Both the position numbers and the translations under genes were made by a program. Positions 30,401 through 38,997 of a stretch of DNA of 61,203 nucleotides are shown piece after piece. The stretch covers positions 1 to 61,203 of the forward strand of contig QPMI01000592.1 of assembly GCA_004431415.1 (NCBI GenBank), given 5' to 3'. Under the pieces are notes generated by a model. It was given only the letters and a program-made list of their open reading frames with translations, was not told the origin of the DNA and did not search any database. The DNA is from Cyanophora paradoxa. Taxonomy: Eukaryota; Glaucocystophyceae; Cyanophorales; Cyanophoraceae. How positions within the stretch are numbered: the first letter of the stretch is position 1; every line of letters starts with the position of its first letter.

Positions 30401-32106
30401 AAGCGAAGTTCCTTTCAGATTCACGGCGACAGAAGGGCAGATCGGACGGTTCAGAGGCGAGGAGTCAGAGACTCCGTCATCCGAATCATCACTATCCGAA
30501 TCATCGGCCTCGCGTGGGTTAACGACATTGTCAGTAGTTCCAGCATTCCATTTCTCAATTTCGGCCAGTAGCTCGGGATCGGTTGGATCACGCAATAGAA
30601 TATTCTGATAATACAGGTGCTTGGTGGTATTCCGCAGGCATTCGAGAACTTCGAAGCAGCGATCCAGCCTAACGCGGTTGTACCAAGTCTCTCCACCTTT
30701 CGGCTTTCGTTGATTCACCAAGCAAACCTTCCCTCTTGGTGGAAGTGGGAAAATTGCTTTGATATTGTTGATGGGGTTGCAGGGTACAAAAATCACTCGT
30801 CCTTGAGAACCTAGTTGCCCTCCACCCATCCTGCGACCATTCTGCCCTTTTGGTCCTCGAACATGAATTAACTGAGATAGCATACGAAATTACATGACGG
30901 TAAATGAGAGTGACAAATAGATATCACCTGATAGTTATTAACCCGCTGACACATCAGCAATTCCGGTACGTTAAATCAGACAAAAGACGTCGCGTACTTT
31001 CATCGACCTCCACACAGTGCAGACGATTCTGGACAAAATCTGCTTTAGCCGGGTGTGTCGATAAGTATCCAATAACACATACCAAGCGCGAGAAGGGGCA
31101 GAAAGGTCGTTCCGGAGTGCATTGAAAAGCATGGCACCGGGTACAAAATTCGACACTTGCCTGATCAACGGGTATTCCATGCAGACGCAATACTGAACAC
31201 GGTTGACAGCACACATCTGTAAGTACACACTGACAACTCGATTCATGATGTCGTAGCGGTGAAGCATTCCCAGAAGACACACATTGGCAGCGAATGACAT
31301 GCAATTTATCTGACCGCCTTGACTCTGTGCAGCAGCTACACAGTCGCCGGATGCAGTATAGCTTGAGAAAAAATAACCTGGCAGCATCCTTTAATGCTTG
31401 GTTTGAAATCTCGTTCCAGAACTGAATCGGTTCATAGCTGATGCAAGCATATGCATGAGAAGTAGACGTGCGTACACGGAAACGCAAACTTACTCGGACA
31501 ATAAGGTGGCGAAATCCGTGTGAAGTTCCAAGAGACGTTCAGTCTTGTTGCGCCTGCTACGACTTGCACTCTTCGCGTGTTCCGAGGGTCTGAGAGGATT
31601 CGACGCATGGCGAGCTGCAGGAAAAATAAAACAGAGATAAACGGACATGAAAAGAAAATTCAAATGTCACCCCGCACGTACCCGAATCATAATCACGCAA
31701 TAATTGCCTGTCAGAGTCAGGGAGCGCATTTCTCAGGCGACCACGGTACGAATTCTCTGAAAAAGCGCCCGTCATGCCAGTTCACTAAGGGTTGCAAGTT
31801 CTAATAAACACTCACTTGTTTGTCTGCTAGGCTGGGTCGATCGGTGAGCTATAGACCGATGGGCCTCCCAACAAGGACGATCAGCGAGTACGGTGCCACA
31901 CAGACCACATGGAAATTTGTCGTCCAGTGTAATATCGTGGGCACCAGCCAAGTGGTATCGCCATTCATTCTCGGTCCGAAATGCAGCCCTGCATGAGGCG
32001 GCACCGACACAACGGTACGCAAACTATAAAAAAGATGCACGCAAATTAGCGAGAGGCAAACGGTCCGAAACAAAAATACCACTTGCATGTTGAGCTGGGG
32101 TTGCAT
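23845..32106 (-). CDS. Helitron Rep-helicase-OTU polyprotein (multi-exon)
   Basis: The likely start ATG is at 32106. Exons lead through zinc fingers (31.83-32.03 kb), RRNKTERLLELHTDFATLLS joined to YEPIQFWNEISNQALKDAAR, a DUF6570-like part (30.29-30.86 kb), Rep N-terminal part with the HUH motif (29.3-29.84 kb), Rep C-terminal part (28.5-29.16 kb), a Ser/Pro linker, helicase (24.9-27.02 kb), a second Ser/Thr/Pro linker and OTU (23.85-24.46 kb), ending at 23845. Splice joints that restore protein continuity include introns 29458-29489, 29165-29291, 27024-27079, 26246-26279, 25915-25968 and 24464-24498. It would cut, unwind and transfer one strand by rolling-circle transposition in the nucleus. 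The joints at 29.8-30.3 kb and 30.9-31.4 kb are not settled. Confidence 0.78.
24483..27031 (-). other. Pif1-like SF1B helicase domain
   Basis: Motifs in order: GPGGTGKSFL (Walker A), GVASFNIGGSTV (Ia), LIIIDEISF (Walker B), GDFFQLPPV (motif III), NREVASYNQTRL, LGSRVMMIINEDTHDGLVNG, then AWAVTIHKCQGLTL (motif V) and NMAYVACSRVR (motif VI). All motifs needed for ATP hydrolysis and strand unwinding are intact. An acidic/Ser insert of about 40 residues lies between VRIEPSERD and FPFRLAWAV. The region after LRDPKSRKP is a 200-residue Ser/Thr/Pro linker to OTU. Confidence 0.85.
28508..29842 (-). other. HUH Rep endonuclease domain
   Basis: The N-terminal half has AYWINARNKLHSMFTTIGFP and IYMTLSSDDLHWPDLL, the usual entry to Helitron Rep. 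With the 32-nt intron 29458-29489 removed, FIPYEVQ joins SRGSLHAHLVIWL, which carries the two metal-binding His (HAH). After intron 29165-29291, KTE joins NYVARFNRHKHSHTC. The C-terminal half has CKCRFGFPQVF, a WQANMDIQVVTNPYKIAAYI stretch and AAYILGYMTKDE, where the Tyr residues fit the catalytic Y motif with its following Lys. All key residues are present. Confidence 0.82.
30293..30883 (-). other. DUF6570-like domain of the Helitron protein
   Basis: The frame reads VRGPKGQNGRRMGGGQLGSQ, then GRVIFVPCNPINNIKAIFPL and WYNRVRLDRCFEVLECLRNT. This fits the domain that precedes Rep in many Helitrons (RGPxGQ..GNVI.PQ..LP, then VRR.KV..AL.WL...N). An acidic linker (ADDSDSDDSDDGVSDSS) follows. Its function is unknown. 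Confidence 0.6.
31830..32030 (-). other. Helitron N-terminal C2H2 zinc fingers
   Basis: In the frame after the acceptor TTTTTATAG the protein reads RCVGAASCRAAF, then EWRYHLAGAH, then KFPCGLCGTVLADRPCWEAH followed by RSIAH. These are two C..C..H..H fingers. The wide C-x5-C spacing with W-x2-H is common in basidiomycete fingers. Such fingers are expected to bind DNA near the element ends; that role is inference. Confidence 0.6.
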
Positions 32107-32179
32107 GCACGAATCGATGGAGAAGAGGCGGAGTTGATAAAGAAGACTGCGACAGATGGCACGGTCTAGGTGCAATTTT

Positions 32180-32798
32180 AGGAAAACGTTGCACCTAACA
32201 TGGCAGCGACGTTACACCGGAATATAATACCCATATTATTCAGCACGCACAATTTCGAGAAAACGTGAGGGCGTGAATGATGAAGAACCCGGTAGAGGGT
32301 TATAGGCAAATTGCACATCGGGCGGTGCAGCCCCCGCCATGAATATATTGACTCGTTCAACCTGCGTCGACAAATGTAAGAACATTCCACGTCTCCACGC
32401 AACAGCACATATTCGGCAGCAGCGCGCAGAGGGCCTCCGAGATCTTGACACGATACGCACGGGCCAAATTCGAGGACGCGCCCCCGGCCGCGAGAAGCCC
32501 TTGCGTCTAAAGCCTGCAACGCGTACGCTCTCGGCGCCCTGCCTCGGCAGGAAGGGACGTACAGCGGCGCACGCGACGGGAGCACCAGGGCGACGTGCGG
32601 CCGTCAAGGACACACCGCCGGCCGAAAGTCCACGATGGTCCACGTGTACCAGGGTAGCTGAGCACGCTAGACGCCAACTGGGGATGCAGTTCCTAAAGAA
32701 GATGCTAGGCGGCAAGACTAACCGTACTAATTCAACGACCACCCACAGGGTATCGCATAAAAAACACAGTAGTTGGAAGCAGCACCAGCTATATTAAG
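32180..32798. other. region without a supported gene
   Basis: This lies upstream of the Helitron start on the minus strand. Long frames overlap on both strands; the plus frame 32339-32797 is very basic and shows no domain. The 5' end of the Helitron and its promoter should lie here. I could not place them. Confidence 0.35.
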
Positions 32799-33362
32799 AT
32801 GTCTAGCGGGAAGACGATCGCCATATCCAAGGACCTTGTCGCAAACGCGACGCAATACGCACAGAGAGCATACGATAGCGTATTACGGGATGTTAGACAG
32901 GATGCCGTTGCCAATCTCGGAGACTTCCCCTCGGAATGCAGGGCCGACCTCGTAGAGCTGGAATACACAGCATTGCAGTTAACCGGCAAGCGGCTGATCA
33001 CGAATCGACAGTTCAATCGACTCGTATGGGCGGCGGAGGTGTACGCGCAGTTCGCCGAAGTTGACCGGTGTCTGCAAGCAGAAGCTATGGAGATTAAGCG
33101 TGACAACGAGCCTAGTCAGTTCTGCGGCGTATTAAGCGTCTCCCCCTTTTCAGCCGGGACACGATGGCGAGTGCTAGCTTTGAAACGGAAGTGGAATTGG
33201 AAACTGAAGGCGACTGACGAGAAACACGTGGAAGCAGCGGCAGCTCAAGATCGGGACATCGAAGATCTGGAAATATACGCAACAGTATCAGAGGCAATCG
33301 CTGCAGTGGAGACTAGGATCGCAGATATTGAACGCGGAGGGCAACGAGCAGCGGGACTGTAA
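32799..33362 (+). CDS. hypothetical helical protein, 187 residues
   Basis: A single open frame from ATG 32799 (MSSGKTIAISKDLVANATQY) to TAA 33362. It is predicted mostly helical: TQYAQRAYDSVLRDVRQDAV, QFNRLVWAAEVYAQFAEVDR and a C-terminal EIYATVSEAIAAVETRIADI. The middle, SQFCGVLSVSPFSAGTRWRV, is less helical and may hide an intron. No family was recognised. It is divergent from the Helitron and just outside its coding span; whether it lies inside the element ends is unknown. Confidence 0.5.
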   Translation: MSSGKTIAISKDLVANATQYAQRAYDSVLRDVRQDAVANLGDFPSECRADLVELEYTALQLTGKRLITNRQFNRLVWAAEVYAQFAEVDRCLQAEAMEIKRDNEPSQFCGVLSVSPFSAGTRWRVLALKRKWNWKLKATDEKHVEAAAAQDRDIEDLEIYATVSEAIAAVETRIADIERGGQRAAGL

Positions 33363-33912
33363 TAAGGCTGGTGGGTTGGTAAGCATGAATTATCTGTACA
33401 TGAACACAATAACGTATGCGTGGATTTGAACTGAAACATGCAATCGGATGCAGTGAGGAGTGTTTGGAGGTCCGGAGAAAGAAGAAGAGCGCGTGGGGAA
33501 AATGCAGCAAGCATGCAATTACACGGGACCAAACCTCCAAGATTGACAGTACAAATTGTAGGCAGTAACTACCAGTTGTTCAGCAGGAATTAATATACAT
33601 CATTCTAAGATGATATCCAACTCTAACTGGTGAACTTGCAAGGCAGATTCCAGAGCCTGGCAGATGCAAGGCAGTGGCATGGCAGCAGACGAACATGAGA
33701 GATGCCACAGTGCAGGTTCCGCAAGCCAGAAGCAGGTATATATACGGAAGGAACGAAGGGCGGGGGGCCAACTGGATGCATATGCGGGTTGGATAGAGGC
33801 AGGGAGAATTAGGGAAGCTGAAGGAAAATGCGATGTAAGATGTAAGAAACGCGTGTGTAAGAAACACTCATCGACAAAATTGGGCGAACCTGGAGCGATC
33901 AGTCGTCAAGTA
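33363..33912. other. intergenic segment
   Basis: This is the 3' flank of the plus gene and the 3' flank of the F-box-like copy on minus. Short frames only, no domain, and no repeat that I could match elsewhere. Confidence 0.35.
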
Positions 33913-36517
33913 CTATTTCGTCGACGACCTCGAAAGGGTGGTAGCCGGCTCGTGACCGAGACATCTCTTCGACGAGGACGGTAATACGAAGCGCGAGCCG
34001 GGCGGATCGATCGAGGATGGCAGCGAGAGTCTCAGAGGCGCCCATGGCTGCCGCGTGCACCGCCTTGACCGAATCCTCATCGGCCCACTGGATGATGTGA
34101 GAGGCACGGTTGCAGATGCTGGTGACCGACCGGAGCCCCTGCTGTATGTCGCCACAAGGCCGCTGCGCTGAGACCGAGCAGCGAGAAATGCCTGGAAGTG
34201 GCCGGCCACCGCGCGCGTCACAGTGACAACTCCAGCGACCGATGGCGTGTCGTAGAAGACCTCGGCGAGACTGTTGGACGCACCGAACGCTGCAGCAGCT
34301 GCAGAAGCTGCATACAGTGGAATACGGCGGGAGGACAAGAGGAGGCCACCGACAAGCCCGAGAGCGGCAAGCGAGGGCAGTTGCGGGCGACTTGTGCTAT
34401 AGAGCTGACCAGAATGCCGTGCACTTCAGGCGCGGGGCCGCTATAGGAATCACGAGGCGCTCGAGGGTGTCCGATGAGAGGCGCATAGCAAAGTCCGATA
34501 CGAGACGCGTATTGTACTTGTGATCGAAGATGCGATGAGCAGAAAGGTCGAGGGATACAAGATATTTGAGATTGTGGATGAGGTCGGCGACGTGGATGAG
34601 TTTCTCGGCAGCACGGGGCTGCGCAGAACCTCGAGGGACCACGGTAGGTAGTTAACATCTATGCACCCGCCGGGTACTGACGGGATCGAGTTCTCAAAGT
34701 GAGTAATGTGATTCTGCAGATGGTCGTCCATCCACTCAAAATCAAACAGACTGCGGAGATTGACACGCATGGTTGACGGGGCCGCCACTGCCGGCGACGG
34801 CACCACGTGCGTGCGCGAAGCCCATGACTCGTAATCACCAAAGATGTCGAAGCTGACCATCGGAGAGTCGCACTCAAATGTGATCTCGACGGGCGCTCGC
34901 AACAACGGAGGTATGAAGTACAGCCCCTCGTGTGCATGACCCACGGGAAGGGACCCTCGGACGATAACCGACCGAGCATCGAGCCGCGACTCGACGAAGT
35001 GACAGCTGTTGGTTGCGCACTGGTACGCAATGGCGCCCGTAGATATCTCGAGCCGGTCAAGGAAGAACGGACCAAGGGACCAGCCTCCGAATCTGCGACG
35101 AGTGCATGTGATTAAAATGCAGGATCACTTGTAAAAGTAGAACAGGAGTAAATTTCGCTGTTGCTTCAAAGATACCAGCGATGAGACGGCGAACCTATCA
35201 ACATAGCAGGAGCGGGGGCAGTGGTGCCAGGCAGCGGCAAAGGCTTGAAATGCAGAGCGTCCAGGCCTTCGAGCTCATTGGATGCCAGATCATCAAAGAC
35301 GAGCACCTTGGCCGACGTGTTCTTGGCGACGACGTACCATTTGCCGTGCACGGGGCGCGCGTTCCCCGGGTGGGCGGCGCTAGTGGACAGGGCGAGTGAC
35401 CACTGATCTGCCGGGATGGCTGCTGGCCCATCGAAATCGGAAGGCCGAAAAGATTCGTTGACGATAACGTCCAAGAACTTCGCGATGTACGGATGCCGAC
35501 GGGGCGGGACGTCGAAGATGCGCGATACGACGCGGAGTAGGCTGCTCTTGCCAGAGAGGAGGTGGTGGACCCAGCGACCGAGGAAGGCAAGAATAGGCGC
35601 GGTGTGCTGTTCACTAGAAAGGGGCTCCGCAGGGTTGACGTAGCCGACGTCGCGGAGCGCCGCGTCGAGGTCGAGAACGACGCCGCGCTTCCCGTGATAA
35701 GGGACCACGGACGACGACGACATGAAAATACTGCGGGCCCGCCGATGCGTGTGTGCGAACGCCACAGCCGAACGGGGGTCTGATCCGAGGTGACGCATGA
35801 TTTCGGCCATCACCAGGTCTGGGAGCCCGTCCAGAGGAGAGAACCTGGAACGGATAGTGGTCGTGTGATAATCAGTCCGTACGCGCTCAGCGGCCGGAGG
35901 TGGTCGGGTGCGGGCGCTGGAGGCATAGGGTGGGGTAGAAGCAAAGAGTGCAGTCTGGAAGCGTGGGGCCTGGGCTTGAGGGTGACGGGGAGTTGAAGGG
36001 GGCGGCCGGGACGAGGAGCTGGAGGGCAGCAAGGGAAGGGGTCTGGGTGCGGCAGAGCAGGTTGATGGAAGACTCGGCCCGGGCGGGGCGAGCAAAGACG
36101 ACGGGGCGAACAGCGGAGCACAGGAGGGTTTGAAAGGCCCATTTGGAGTTTCGGTGAGGGCTTTAAACTAATATTCGAAGTACAGTCCAACAGTGCGCAC
36201 GTGCACGGCTCCGCGGCCGCCGGAGCGACATCCGGATCCGCCGGGAAGACTCTCGCTGGATCTTCAGAAGGAGGACACGCCGTGCCAGACGTAGAAGCAG
36301 ATACAGGGGCATCAGCTGAAGAGAACCTGCTGAGCGATGAGCACAGCCGAATTTCGGACAACCGTCTAGCTGCATGCGCCATGCTAGCTGGATGCACGTG
36401 CGCACCCAATCGGCAAATCCGGAGGTGATGCAGCTGCTCCTGCAGATGGGGCATCTGTGGCTCACCTAAACGCAGCTGCAGATCCATGGGGGACAGAATA
36501 AAGGGCGGACCGGGCAA
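33913..36517 (-). CDS. F-box-like protein, tandem copy 1 (multi-exon)
   Basis: The N-terminal exon (36.15-36.5 kb) has a disordered SSADAPVSASTSGTA stretch shared with the other copies. After a Pro-rich linker the F-box-like segment reads FSPLDGLPDLVMAEIMRHLG then DPRSAVAFAHTHRRARSI. The exon continues KRGVVLDLDAALRDVGYVNP, HTAPILAFLGRWVHHLLSGK and GKWYVVAKNTSAKVLVFDDL. Later exons read APVEITFECDSPMVSFDIFG and NHITHFENSIPSVPGG; the end is AGYHPFEVVDEIVLDD. It aligns along most of its length with 38998-41908, which confirms these frames. Likely an SCF adaptor with an unknown target. Exon joints around 34.2-34.7 kb are not resolved, so decay cannot be excluded. Confidence 0.55.
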
Positions 36518-36519
36518 GC

Positions 36520-37645
36520 TGTTCGTAGTGCGATTCGCAGGTCGACCACGCTTTGAGGGAGGCCTGCGAGCGAGATTGTGCAGCGTGTCGAGACGGACTG
36601 AGCGGTAGGGCGCATGGCGGGGCGCGCAGCGTGCAGCGCACCCTACGGGGACGCGAACATCGGCGATGGATTTGCTTCAACGTCCGTCGACTCCGTAGAC
36701 TTCGGTTTGCAATGGCGGGCCCTGCGGCAACGAGAGTAGACAAAGTACATGAGTGCGTGCGGAACAAGACGAACAGGCCCGATTCAGGCGCGCGGGCACC
36801 GAGTCTTCACCATGACCGCGCGTCCGATGGCTACAGGTGAGAACGGCCGGGCGACGGCAGATTTTTGTAATATGCCGATCAGCCGCAGAGGAGGCCTGAT
36901 TAGCACGGGGGGGTATCATTAAGGCGGCAAAACTGGCAATAGAAACCGGCTGCGATCCGGCGGCGAAACAGCCGTAGGGAGAGCAGACCCACCTGTTAAA
37001 TTGGACGGGTACGTGCGGCCAGGTAGACATGAGCCGCCGATGATCTGCAGATTCGTGCACAGTCGCTGACCTGGCTGTAAGCGCGACGGCGAAGCGCGAG
37101 CTCGGCGCCTGCAATAAAACTACATGGAAGGATGCGGTGCTACATCTGGTGACCCCCAGGGTGCGGGCTGTCACACGCACGACCGGCGAAAGCGCGCGCC
37201 GCTGTCAGAGGAAAATTAATTCGGTGCACAAACAGAGTACACGATTGACACGGAAGATCACAAGTTCCCTTCGGAAGTCCCAGTGATGCGGGAGAGCACT
37301 TCGCGCGCAGCGCCGACTTCCGAACTTGGCACAACGGACAATACGGTGACTGTGTACGTTCATATATGGCTTCCGAATAACAAACATTCACTTATAATAA
37401 TGCTCAGGATCGAAGAAGCACGAGAAAGCATCGATAATTCAAATCCATCGCCAAGCCACGTGACGACCTCGACGACAATTCTGGTGGGTATATACCCTAT
37501 AAATCAGAAGTCATGTGGATATGGTGCACTAAACCAAATTGTCATGTCAGCCCCGCCCCGAATTCTGCAGCGGCGGCTACTTATATAATAAAATATATTT
37601 GACATGACAGAAAGCACCGCAGCCCCCTAATCAACAGTCCTATAG
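36520..37645. other. region without a supported gene
   Basis: Overlapping frames on both strands without domains. At 37487-37500 there is GGGTATATACCC, a 12-bp palindrome with a TATA core, followed closely by CTATAAAT. It could be a core promoter, but I cannot link it to a gene. Confidence 0.3.
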
Positions 37646-37945
37646 CTAGTAGTCTTCAGACGAATCATATCCACATACATGGTCATCGTAGCAGTCCATT
37701 TCATTGCAGCAGAGACGATTGCAGATTTCGCCGCGGTCCTTGCCGTGTGTAAGGTCCTCTCCTGGCGCTGCTGGTGGTGCATGTCTCTCATTCCTGGCAC
37801 GAGGATCGCCGTATCCCGATAATGAATGTTCCGCTTCAGAATCCGCCGACAGCGTATAACTGTGTGATTGGGCAGAAGGTTGTGACAAAGAAGTAATCAA
37901 GCGCGCCCATGCGGGCATGAGCCCATGTTCGATCGGTACAGACAT
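37646..37945 (-). CDS. hypothetical 99-residue protein with Cys-rich acidic end
   Basis: Open frame from ATG 37945 (MSVPIEHGLMPAWARLITSL) to the stop at 37646. The C terminus, NRLCCNEMDCYDDHVCGYDS then SEDY, combines four Cys with acidic residues and could bind metal or be disordered. No intron is needed. The leader before the ATG is A-rich. No family was recognised. Confidence 0.3.
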   Translation of the reverse strand: MSVPIEHGLMPAWARLITSLSQPSAQSHSYTLSADSEAEHSLSGYGDPRARNERHAPPAAPGEDLTHGKDRGEICNRLCCNEMDCYDDHVCGYDSSEDY

Positions 37946-38620
37946 CGCATTTTATCATCTCGCTGCTATGTTCCTCACAGTAGAGGCTGCACAACAAGGG
38001 CGTCAGCTCCCGTCAGATATGTTGGTTTTGTGAGTAGGGTTGCAATTGAACACTTAAACGTCAGATATACACCACGCGAACCTGCCACAATCTTCCGATG
38101 AGCAACGGTATACCGTATGCTGACGACCGCAAGTACTGGCCATGGAGGGTTCGTGCAAGTCGTCATTGCAGAAAAGAATAGGACAGCCAGTGACGGATGA
38201 ACACTGAGCAAGCCGGCACGTTCGTGCGGGTTCGAGCGGGCATGGGCCGTGCATACCGTCGATGGCAGGCACGGTCCGTACGCATGTGCACACGCGACGG
38301 CAATCTCATCCCGGAACACGCTGCAGTCGAAGTAGGAGGTGGAACGGCTTCAGCTGACGGCACCATTACTATATGCTGGATCGAAATAACGTACCCCAAA
38401 CGGGTACCCTAGTCGCTTCATGGCTCAGATCCATACATGACCCAGGCTCCATGCATCTACTTAAGCTTGCCTGCGAGCATGCCGGGCTTGCCGCCCGCTC
38501 TTCCTCCGCCTAGCCCCCGCCCTTGCCCTTTGCCCCCCTGCCCGGCCCCCGCCCCCTCCTCCCCCACCGCCGCCGCATCCTCATCGTCCGCGGTCCTTGC
38601 CGCGCGATATGAGAATAGCG
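37946..38620. other. region without a clear gene, C-rich segment at its end
   Basis: A plus frame at 38197-38412 (TRDGNLIPEHAAVEVGGGTA) reads somewhat like protein but has no partner exon. From 38490 to 38580 the plus strand is a C-rich low-complexity run. Its sequence (CCCCCTCCTCCCCCACC with CTCATCGTCCGC) is related to the repeat at 43530-43570. Confidence 0.3.
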
Positions 38621-38624
38621 TACA

Positions 38625-38700
38625 TACACATAGCGGATGCAGACCTGGATTAATCAGTCGTCGAGTACTACCACATCCAATTTCAAAAGGGCTATATAGT
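38625..38700 (-). repeat. remnant of F-box-like gene 3' end
   Basis: The segment with ACACATAGCGGATGCAGACC and AATCAGTCGTCGAGTAC matches the sequence just downstream of and across the stop of the copy ending at 38998 (38940-39010). A similar ATCAGTCGTCAAGTAC lies at the end of the copy at 33.9 kb. It is a leftover 3' fragment within the tandem array. Confidence 0.5.
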
Positions 38701-38997
38701 CCCAGGGGGCTTGACATATACTTGCACATCGCGCCTTAAAAGCTTGTATAGATAATCACATGATGTGCCATGAGGAGAGTGTACAACTGAAGAGAGGGTA
38801 CAAATTGCATCACGGGAATGGCACAAGTCACGCAGGAGGCAATAAACAAGTACGTGTGTACTGAACTAGCGACCGATAGTTCAAGCAGTTGATATATCTG
38901 AAGCGTAAAGGATGTCAAGTGCGTGGATATGCGAATCACGTAGATACACATAGCCGGGCGCATACCTGGGTTGATCAGTCGTCGAGCTCGAGGTCTA

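Larger units (their letters stand above)
23845..32106 (-). mobile_element. Helentron-type Helitron (autonomous candidate)
   Basis: The span covers coding sequence only; both ends of the element are unresolved. It encodes C2H2 fingers, a DUF6570-like domain, Rep, a Pif1-like helicase and an OTU protease on one strand, in the order known for OTU-bearing Helitrons (Helentrons). The core reads without nonsense mutations once introns are removed, so recent activity is plausible. I did not find an apurinic-type endonuclease domain, which some Helentrons also carry. No terminal CTRR hairpin could be assigned. A small hairpin (ATCGGT..ACCGAT) at about 31838-31860 lies inside coding sequence. Confidence 0.8.

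Noticed and set aside
31838-31860. ATCGGT..ACCGAT hairpin as a Helitron terminal hairpin
   Set aside because: It lies within the zinc-finger coding exon and is not followed by a CTRR-like end.
23845-32106. Search for an apurinic-type endonuclease or reverse transcriptase in the element
   Set aside because: No such motif was seen in any frame; only Rep, helicase and OTU are supported.
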